Assembly (NCBI GenBank): GCA_012295275.1
Contig: CM022670.1
Span: 18,123,698-18,187,697 of the forward strand
Direction of reading: 5' to 3'
From: Chrysomallon squamiferum
Lineage: Eukaryota > Mollusca > Gastropoda > Neomphalida > Peltospiridae
DNA length: 64,000 bases
Shown piece after piece: positions 56,497-64,000 of the stretch (position 1 is the stretch's first letter; the number at the start of each line of letters is the position of its first letter). The position numbers and the translations under genes were made by a program. A model generated the notes under the pieces. That model was given only the letters and a program-made list of their open reading frames with translations, did no database searches and was not told the origin of the DNA.

Positions 56497-59400
56497 AAAC
56501 ATAAACTTGATACCTAATAACCATAAATGAAAGGTACTGAGGTGTCATTAAACAGAATCCATTCATTCTATACATATGTGTGATGACATAATAAGAAACG
56601 TAAGTATTAACTCTGAAATAAATATTTGTTTTAATTTTTAATTTTTAATAATGTGGTTGTTTACCTGAAAGTTGACAAAACAAGCCCTCATCCTGGGAAG
56701 GGCAGTCACAAAACACACCCAGTTCATCGACAGAACAGTTGCCATTGTTGAGACAGGGAGATGGACTGCAGCTGGATACTTCAGTCTCACACAGTGGACC
56801 TGATTTCAAAAATAAAGTTACAGTCACGAATTCATTCAATTTACTGATTCCCTCTCTCTCTCACTCACTCACACACACAAATATATACACATTTAAATGA
56901 TTACTGAAAAAATCAAACACTACAAAAAGTTGTGATATGTGCTGCATTGTTGGTGGGAGAATGGATATAAAAATAACTACTGCTAATTAATGAATAATTC
57001 AAGTAGTAACTGTTGTGCATTTCCTTTCTTTTAAAATTTACATCTGACATCTAGCATTAACAGCACCCACATTTTTCTAAAATATACATATAAAGTCAGT
57101 GTCAAATAAATATTTAATAATTTAAATTTTAAAACAACTAACTTTCATCAACAGCAATTTAATACAAGTACCTGTGTAAGGGGGATGACATGCACAAGAA
57201 ATTTTGAGTCCATCTGTTGAACTGCAGACACCACCATTATGACATGGTTTAGACAAACATGGATCAAATAACCTCTCACAAGTTTTACCTACAACATGAA
57301 AAAAACAAAGTTATTATTTAGAATTTTTTATTAATAGAAACAACTTCAGAAGTGGTTATATTTAAATTTCTTGTCATTTATACATTATAAACAAAAATGG
57401 GTTAAGTAATATTAAAAAAACAAATTTTTCAGTTATTTTATAAACCAAAGAAACATAAACATAAATATTATACTTTTCAATTTCTACAGTCTACTGAAAT
57501 AAAAATGTACAATATTATTTTCTAATAATAAAAACAAAGAAAAAAAAGACTCAAAGTCTACTCCAATATTTATTTATTTATTTATTTATTTGTTGTTGTT
57601 ATAATTTGAAAATGTTATGTGACATTTTATAAAGGAAAAGTTAAGTAACTGTTTTGTTTCATATTTGCAGATATTTCAAGAAATGTCTGTGTTTGATAAT
57701 GCATGTATGTACAAGTGTATATGAATAGTGATTGATGTTTTTCTTTAATTTAACACTTTGCATAATACAATTCTTGAAATACCTACCAATCTGTCTTTCT
57801 AAAATCCATTTTAATTTTTTAAATGATTAAATTTAAATGAAAAAAACAACAACCTAGGCAAGCATGCACAAGTAAGGCTCTATAATATTTTCTATCTTTA
57901 GAACTGAAAGCAGCAGTATGATACTTCAAAGAGGTACCAAACAAAAGCTGGTAACACTGATAACTTTTCTTCATTGTTATTACAAACCTGTGTAGGAGGG
58001 AAGACACAGACATGAGAAGGAGTGGTCAAGGTTGAGGCAGGTGGCATTGTTTTTACATGGCAGGAGGTCACAGGGTTTAAGAAGCTCATCACATAATGTA
58101 CCTACAAGCATATTATTAAATGAATTTGGGAATTTTTCAATAAATCTAAGCTGATCTGGTAAATGGAAAGAAAGAAACAGAAATAAAGAAACTGTTTTCA
58201 TAATTTATTAACATGTTAATGGCAAATATTTCAGCAAATCTAGATAAATCTCATCAAGACAAACTGATTATTCTAACCTAGTCTGAACTGTATAAAATTT
58301 GCCTTTAAAAACTAGTTAAGACGAGATCAGACTAAGCTAGATCAGGCCAAACAAAACATTGAATGTTTATTTTAATGAAGCTAGACTAAGTAAGTTAAGC
58401 TCATCAAAGCAGAGGGCTTTTTTTAGACTGCATTAAAACCATGCTAGGCCAAATTTTATTGAGGTTAGAACAAGCTTTATTATTAAGCTGAAGCTAAATC
58501 TCACTCTTCTATTTAAAACTATATCTAAACTCACCGGTATATCCTGGCTGACAGAAACAGACAAAACCCAAATTGTTTTTATTACTGAGACAAGTGGCAT
58601 TGTTGTGACATGGGCTGGATGCACACGCTGGTTGTTGTGTTTGACAGAGGTCACCAGTGTATCCAGGCCTACACTGGCAGACAAATGTAGAGCCCTGGTT
58701 AATACAAGTTCCACCATTCTGACACTTAACCTTTTTACATGGCAGCTCGGTTTCACATCTAGGTCCTTTTAAAACAACAATTATTATAAACAGTTCACTG
58801 GAATTCAACATTAACTGTCAATATAAATTTATAATATATAATCAGAATTAAACTGATTATAATGAACCTTAAAACTATTGTTAAAAAAAAGAAATCATTA
58901 TAGCAAATTACATCATAGCAACAACAAAAAAAAATAATAATAATAATAAAATGTAGAATATATAAAAATAAATATTGTGATATAAATATTTTGTCATTAC
59001 TAAATTAAATAATAAGAATACTATATTATTACTTATCATCAAGGAAAATCACCACATGATTTGTTTCACCTACCTGTATAGCCTTCATTACAAACACACT
59101 TAAGGACTCCACTTTCTGTGTGACATATGCCATGGATACATGTATTTGTGTCACATGTTTGAATCAGAGAATCACAATTTTTACCAGTGTATGAAGGTTG
59201 ACAAAGACACACATAATCTTTTCCTATGTTCTTACATGTCCCATGAACACAGTGCTGCTTAGCACATGGTAGTTCAATTTCACAGGTGACACCTTGGTAA
59301 TTCTTAGTACACTGACAGAGAAAAGAGTCACCAGAATTCACACAAGTGCCAGAATTTAAACATGGCTGGCTACTGCATGGCACATATCTCTCACATTTAG

Positions 59401-62400
59401 CACCCATATGAGTGGGAGGACAGGAACATACATAATTCAAGCCCAGTTCAGAGCAGTTACCTTTGTTCAGACAAGGATTGGGAATGCAAGGACTGATTCT
59501 TGTTTCACAGTTTCCACCAGTGAAGTGAGGCTGGCACTGACATTTGTATGATGGTGAAGAATTCACACATATGCCTCCATTTTTACATGGTCCACTGCCA
59601 CATGGGTTGTAAATTTCACACCTTGGACCGGAGAATGTAGCTTTGCAAGAACAGCTGTATGAAGACTGAAGATTTGTACATGTTCCTCCATTCAGACAGG
59701 GAGACTGAGAGCAAGGGACGTAACTTTCACAGTTTCTGCCTGTGTAGTCTGGCAAACACAAACACCTGTATGTTTCACCAGTATTTTCACACCGAGCACC
59801 ATTGACACAGGGATTGCTGGAGCAGGCAATGTAGGTCTCGCAGTTTTTACCCGTCCTTGATGAAGGACAGATGCATCGGTAATTGTTACTGTCAATATTT
59901 ATACAAGCAGCACCGAACATACATGGGTTGTTGACACATGGCAAGTATGTCTCACAACGGGAGCCTGTCCACTGGGCAAGGCACACACATTTAAAACTGT
60001 TCCTTGCTTCAATGCATTTCCCAAAATTTAAACATGGAGAACTTTTACAGTATAATTTTATTTCGCAAATTTTCCCAGTATAATCATCAGGACATGAACA
60101 TTTAAAACTGCCTCCGTCAGTCAAGCATGTTCCTCCATTTCTACATGGGGCACTGCTGCAAGGGAGGTAAGTCTCACAATAGCGACCAGTAAAATTTGAT
60201 GGACAAACACATCTGAACTGAGTAGTAGATACATCTTCACAAGTCCCACCATTTTGACATACCTGAGTGGAACATGACAGTTTTGTTTCACAAGCTGAAC
60301 CAGTAAAACCTGATGGACAGACACAGAATGGTCCAGTACTGGATGCCTGACATGTTCCATTGTTCAGACATGGTTTGGAGGTGCTGCATGAATCACTTAT
60401 CTCACAGAACTTGCCAGAATGGCCTCGTGTGCAGTTACATGTGTATTCACTTCCCTTTGGCTCGCAAATGCCTTTATTAAAACAAGGGTTGCTGTTACAG
60501 GGCTGTGGATCTTCACAGTTCTTGCCACTGTAGATGAGTGGACATGTGCAGTGATAGACGTTGCTGATTACAGTACACATGCCTTTGTTTTTACATGGTT
60601 CCTTGGCACAAGGGTTGAGTTCCCTCTCGCAGAGTTTTCCTGTAAGTGAAAGTACATTCAGCATATCTCAGTTTCAAGAATAACAGTAAGTCGGTTTTAA
60701 AGAGTGTCTATATGTAGGTGTCCGAGTTACAAGTTTGTCCATGTCTGAATATTCAATCTACAGCCAAAAAGTGTTTTTCTGGATTAATGAAGATTTTACA
60801 AAAGATTTCTATAAGACTTTTTAAATATTTGTTTTGTTATCTTAATGATTTTACTGTAATCAATGTAAGTTATCCGTTACTGTCTAAAAAAAAAAATCAC
60901 CTGTGAATCCAGCGGTACAATAGCATTCATAATATCCAGGTTTAAGATTACTTGAACACCATTTCTTGGCATGACTGCAGCAGTATGCATTGTTTTTACA
61001 TGGGTTTGATAAACAAGGATCATGTTCTTTCTCACATCTTGTTCCCTCGTAGCCACTGTCACAGGTACATTGAAAACTGTTGATTCCATCAGTACAGGTA
61101 CCTAATAAGAATAAATACAAAAATAAAACTGGAATTATTAGTCTATACATCATTAAGTAAATATAATTAAAAAAACATAAACATAGGTGTTATTATTTTT
61201 TATCATTATTTTCTTTTTTTTCAAATAGTCCTTGCTCCTAGCACATCTAAATGTTCATAATTATATATGCATATTGTATCAATACCCAATCAACAAAATC
61301 TAAATTTTACACACACCATTAATGGTTATGAAACAAGCTAAAACATGAATCAATATATTTAGTGTTCTTGTTAAACAAATGACCAATGCTGAATAATAAT
61401 TTTTATCAATTTAAGACAGAACTATACATAAGTTGTATGATTCAGAAGACTTCACATACCATGAACACAGGGATTTGTTTTGCAGTCATCAATATTAACT
61501 TCACACAGAGATCCAGTAAATCCAGGGAGACAACTGCAATGAGGAGACCCATCAGGCAGAGTGGAAGGGAAACAAACTCCATAATTTTGACAAGGATCTT
61601 CTGCAAAAAAAAAAAAAAAAAAAAATTAAAAAAACAACAAACACTTATTATATATATATATATATTCACACACACAGACACACATACACACAAAAAGATA
61701 ATATGATGTCCATTACATGCTGTTGAAAGTAATGATAATAAATATCTTATTAAAATCTATGAAATAAATTTTTTAAAGACTAAATTAGAAATGCTTTAAA
61801 AGATTATGAGTTAACTAAAGAGAAGTACCTGAAGAATTCAAGAAGCTTTCAATTTCCATTAAAAAAGAAAATAAGAACAAAAATTTAAACAAGAGTATTT
61901 TCAGCCAGTTACTTTAAATACTAATTTTCAGCAAAATCTGAGGTGTCATTTTCCCATTATTTAAAGTGATTTGACCCAGAAGAATATTGTTTGATACAAA
62001 TATACACTGCTGGCAAACTGACTATACTGACATCAGCACTAAGGACCAAGTGAAATGAAAACAGTAATCTTTTCTTAGACTAAATATATAAATCATGCAT
62101 GTTATTTTGTTGGGTTTTTCTTTTCTTTTTAATTAATTTATTTACTTATTATTTTACTTATTATTAGTATTAGTCTTATTATCATCATTAATTACTGTTA
62201 TTATTATTATTACGCATAATTTATAGCATAATTTTATTATTTTACTTTGGATTATTATTGGGTTTTTTTGTTTTTCTTACTTTGTTTACACAGCTGTTCT
62301 CGTTCACAGTTTTGCCCAGCTCTGTTGACAGGACAACTACAGGTGAATGTATCAACACCATCTTCACAAGTCCCACCAAACTTACATGGGTTTGGATCGC

Positions 62401-62635
62401 AGTCATTTATATTAATTTCACACCGATCACCTAATGTATGAAAAATATTTGATCAATAATACAAACTCTTGTGTAAATTTACTGTTTTATGTGAAGTTAA
62501 TATATTTCTCTAAAGTACAGAATTTTAAGGAATATCTTTTTAAATATTTTATTCTCTTAAATACTAATTTATATGGAGATGGTAAATCTGTTTATGCAAA
62601 ACAGTTAATGTGTATGTTTCTGACCTTCTTGTATG

Positions 62636-62676
<41 letters not shown>

Positions 62677-63956
62677 CTGTATGTATGTATGTATGTATGT
62701 ATCTACCTACCTACCTCCACACATATCTTACACATATACACATACATGAACACACACACACAAATTTATCTAAAAACTTTTTTTAAATTAAAATTGTTTG
62801 CTGTATGTATATAAAAAAAAATAATAATAATAATATATTCTTAAGGAGCCTCTCATAACTATTATTCTGAAATATATATCTTTATGAAGTAGTTGTAGCT
62901 TTCCAAACATAAGACCAATCAATATATCTTTTATGAATTTGGTTTTATTCATTTACATCATTATATATATCCTGGATTTAATTATCCACTGTAACAATAT
63001 CTTACATCTTTCAAAGAACTCCTGAGACATAATGTTTTATCCAACAACATCTGATCAATCAATCCAGTTCACAGACTCTCTCAGATTCATCTGTGGTAGT
63101 TTCATTAAATATTGATTTATTCCACATTATTAATTCATTGTTAATTAGATGGGAAACAAGCTGATTTAGAACTTACATACCTGTAAAACCTTTCCTGCAC
63201 TGACAAACGAATTTGTTGATTCCATCTGTACATGTTCCATTGTTTAGACATGGACTGGCAGCACATTCATCTATATTCACTTCACATTGTCTTCCAGAAT
63301 AACCAGCTGAACAATGGCAAGTGAAGGAGTCACCAAACACCTTTTATACAGAAACAAAAAATTAGTCAAAGAATTAATATTATAGAGTTACCTCTGTAAA
63401 GCAAACAAAATCACATTAATAAAGCAGCTGTATAAATTAGTCCTGCTTGATACTCACATTGAGCTATTTCACATCTCACATAAACATTGTTATTTTTCCT
63501 GTTGTATTTTGGGTTTTGTTTTTTTAAAAGATTATAGTTCGTGTTTATAAAAAAAATCTCTTATCACAGTTGATTAAAAATAGCTCTTAAAATAGTTTCT
63601 TCAGATTTTCTCTCTTACCTCAGCATCATGCAAAAACATTTAATGCTTAATAATCATTAATAATAAAATGTTTAGAGATGTTTTTGAATAACTACTTATT
63701 CAAATGCACACACAATTCAAGTGTCTAAACAACCATCTACATGAAACACAGAGAAACACATACAAACTTTTTCACTCACAAATCAACACAAAGCTGATCA
63801 GAAAAAAATGATAAATCTCAGAATAATATGAACAAGACAATGAAAGGAGTTTCTGTTTAATTAAAAAAACAAAATATACCTGACACATTCCATTGTTTAA
63901 ACAAGGTAATGAAATGCAAGGATTCATTGGAGTTTTACACAGTTTGCCAACATAAC
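55240..63956 (-). CDS. EGF-repeat-rich extracellular protein (Notch/fibropellin-like), 3' part, 12 exons, 5' end outside window
   Basis: Minus-strand exons, 5' to 3': 63956-63880, 63340-63181, 62430-62281, 61600-61460, 61101-60901, 60639-59074, 58765-58535, 58101-57988, 57288-57172, 56799-56665, 55839-55748 and 55401-55240. All junctions are GT/AG and the frame holds throughout, giving 1047 residues to a TGA at 55242-55240. The product is essentially uninterrupted EGF modules, about 27 in the window, with the usual six-cysteine spacing and GYTG/GFTG linkers. A calcium-binding module occurs near the start (VNIDEC with [10 protein letters not shown]). The stop comes 11 residues after the last module cysteine, and no transmembrane helix, laminin-G, LNR or ankyrin domain is visible. 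Family knowledge: such arrays occur in fibropellins, Notch/Delta, Crumbs and SNED-type proteins that act outside the cell. Which one this is cannot be decided without the N-terminus. Confidence 0.93.
55748..55839 (-). CDS. EGF gene penultimate exon (one EGF)
   Basis: Acceptor AATACAG|TGAATG, donor ATATT|GTAAGT; phase 1 in, phase 0 out. It encodes [14 protein letters not shown] to CECPTGYI. The spacing between the first two cysteines is short. Confidence 0.88.
56665..56799 (-). CDS. EGF gene exon (one EGF)
   Basis: Acceptor AATCAG|GTCCAC, donor TCAG|GTAAAC; phase 1-1. It encodes [14 protein letters not shown] to [12 protein letters not shown]. The usual GYTG turn is replaced by DEG. Confidence 0.92.
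57172..57288 (-). CDS. EGF gene exon (one EGF)
   Basis: Acceptor TTGTAG|GTAAAA, donor ACAG|GTACTT; phase 1-1. It encodes one module, [14 protein letters not shown] to CACHPPYTG. Confidence 0.92.
57601..57680 (+). repeat. Near-copy of the receptor intron-3/exon-4 boundary
   Basis: The segment ATAATTTGAAAAT to TTTGCAGATATTTCAA resembles 49751-49848, including AAGTTAAGTAACTG and the acceptor with the first nine to ten exon bases. Similarity stops just inside the exon. It lies antisense in an EGF-gene intron. Confidence 0.6.
57988..58101 (-). CDS. EGF gene exon (one EGF)
   Basis: Acceptor TTGTAG|GTACAT, donor ACAG|GTTTGT; phase 1-1. It encodes one module, [14 protein letters not shown] to CLCLPSYTG. 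Confidence 0.92.
58535..58765 (-). CDS. EGF gene exon with two EGF modules
   Basis: Acceptor TAAAAG|GACCTA, donor ACCG|GTGAGT; phase 1-1. The modules are [14 protein letters not shown] to GYTGDLC and [14 protein letters not shown] to GYTG. The module joint lies inside the exon with no intron. Confidence 0.93.
59074..60639 (-). CDS. EGF gene giant exon: 14 tandem EGF modules
   Basis: A single 1566-nt exon (acceptor TTACAG|GAAAAC, donor ACAG|GTAGGT; phase 1 at both ends) encodes fourteen successive EGF modules. The first starts NPCAKEPC and the last QTCDTNTC, and the exon ends in CNEGYTG. Modules run about 36-40 residues. Several share near-identical joints such as CETYLPC, CERYVPC and CESYVPC, consistent with tandem duplication. 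Because both ends are phase 1, the whole block could be skipped or added without a frameshift. Confidence 0.95.
60901..61101 (-). CDS. EGF gene exon with atypical eight-cysteine module
   Basis: Acceptor TATTAG|GTACCT, donor ACAG|GTGATT. It completes one EGF ([11 protein letters not shown] to TRC) and encodes a longer module starting DPCLSNPC. That module contains a CC pair and an extra WC before YECYC, giving eight cysteines once the KLC of the next exon is counted, against the canonical six. Confidence 0.9.
61460..61600 (-). CDS. EGF gene exon
   Basis: Acceptor TTTGCAG|AAGATC after a poly-T tract, donor CATG|GTATGT. It encodes the remainder of one EGF (DPCQNYGVC to GFTGSLC) and the first half of the next ([13 protein letters not shown]). 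Confidence 0.9.
62281..62430 (-). CDS. EGF gene exon
   Basis: Acceptor CATTAG|GTGATC, donor CAAA|GTAAGA; phase 1 on both sides. It encodes one EGF ([14 protein letters not shown], then [12 protein letters not shown]) and the opening of the next (EREQLCKQ). Confidence 0.9.
62638..62710 (+). repeat. AT/TG/TATG compound microsatellite
   Basis: Short (AT)n, (GT)n and (TATG)n runs in an EGF-gene intron. Confidence 0.87.
63181..63340 (-). CDS. EGF gene exon with calcium-binding EGF
   Basis: Acceptor ATAAAAG|GTGTTT (a poor pyrimidine tract, but the reading frame fits), donor ACAG|GTATGT. It completes one module and encodes a full calcium-binding EGF: NIDEC, then [10 protein letters not shown], matching the hydroxylation consensus Cx[DN]x4[FY]xC. 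Confidence 0.9.
63880..63956 (-). CDS. EGF gene exon (most 5' in window)
   Basis: Acceptor TTGCAG|GTTATG, donor GTCAG|GTATAT; phase 1 in, phase 0 out. It ends one EGF module (GYVGKLC) and encodes the first half of the next, up to CLNNGMCQ. The intron therefore interrupts this EGF between its third and fourth cysteines. Confidence 0.88.
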
Positions 63957-64000
63957 CTGCAACAATAAATATTTTACTTAAAATATTTTAAAGTGTACCT

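Larger units (their letters stand above)
55402..63879 (-). other. Introns of the EGF gene
   Basis: Introns lie at 55402-55747, 55840-56664, 56800-57171, 57289-57987, 58102-58534, 58766-59073, 60640-60900, 61102-61459, 61601-62280, 62431-63180 and 63341-63879; the sequence from 63957 to the window end is also intronic. They are 260-830 bp long, far shorter than the receptor intron 1, AT-rich, and contain poly-A/poly-T runs, a TGTG/TATG tract (62638-62704) and no further EGF-like open frames that I could find. Confidence 0.85.

Noticed and set aside
58433-58756. 107-residue minus-strand frame overlapping an EGF exon
   Set aside because: A frame-shifted shadow of the two-EGF exon 58535-58765; the EGF frame has conserved cysteine spacing and correct splice phases. 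The same reasoning removes the frames at 59692-59895, 60121-60360, 60877-61089, 61442-61693 and 57819-58092.

Overview
This is an AT-rich animal (metazoan) genomic window, crowded with microsatellites and poor in genes. Coding sequence is confined to small exons with canonical GT/AG junctions. The repeat load (long CT, GT, ATT, AGT and GATA/GACA tracts every one to two kilobases), kilobase-scale introns and a protostome-style orexin/allatotropin-type neuropeptide receptor suggest a lophotrochozoan. A cephalopod mollusc such as an octopus is the best guess; this is an inference from style and not from a diagnostic marker.

Two protein-coding genes can be supported. (1) On the plus strand, a complete five-exon family-A GPCR occupies 33677-50425. 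Joining 33677-34057, 47666-48050, 48388-48529, 49839-49957 and 50262-50425 keeps the frame through all four junctions and gives 396 residues ending in TGA. It has the ERW variant of the DRY motif, NPxxY and the orexin/allatotropin-receptor sequence pattern at TM3-TM4. Intron 1 is about 13.6 kb. (2) On the minus strand, the 3' part of a large EGF-repeat protein occupies 55240-63956 and continues past the right edge. Twelve exons join in frame to 1047 residues carrying about 27 EGF modules. Fourteen of these lie in a single 1566-nt exon, while the other exons carry one or two. No transmembrane segment follows the last module. The two genes converge tail to tail across about 4.8 kb.

Region by region: 1-33 kb holds no recognisable gene. 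It contains microsatellites, a degenerate 30-bp tandem repeat (about 13.6-14.0 kb), a roughly 950-bp element with terminal inverted repeats (19080-20031), a dispersed repeat present twice (about 9.33 and 15.84 kb), several non-repetitive higher-complexity islands that could be regulatory, and a 35-bp-period repeat (32.44-32.91 kb) just upstream of the receptor gene. 33.0-50.4 kb is the receptor gene; its first intron carries a very homogeneous 9 x 59-bp minisatellite. 50.4-55.2 kb is the convergent intergenic interval, probably including 3' UTRs. 55.2-64 kb is the EGF gene.

Nothing in the sequence links the two genes functionally: one product is a plasma-membrane neuropeptide receptor, the other an extracellular adhesion, matrix or signalling-type protein. 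The most unusual observations are the 14-EGF single exon, an eight-cysteine EGF module, a short copy of the receptor intron-3/exon-4 boundary inside an intron of the EGF gene, and the inverted-repeat element. No wholly new biological system was identified.
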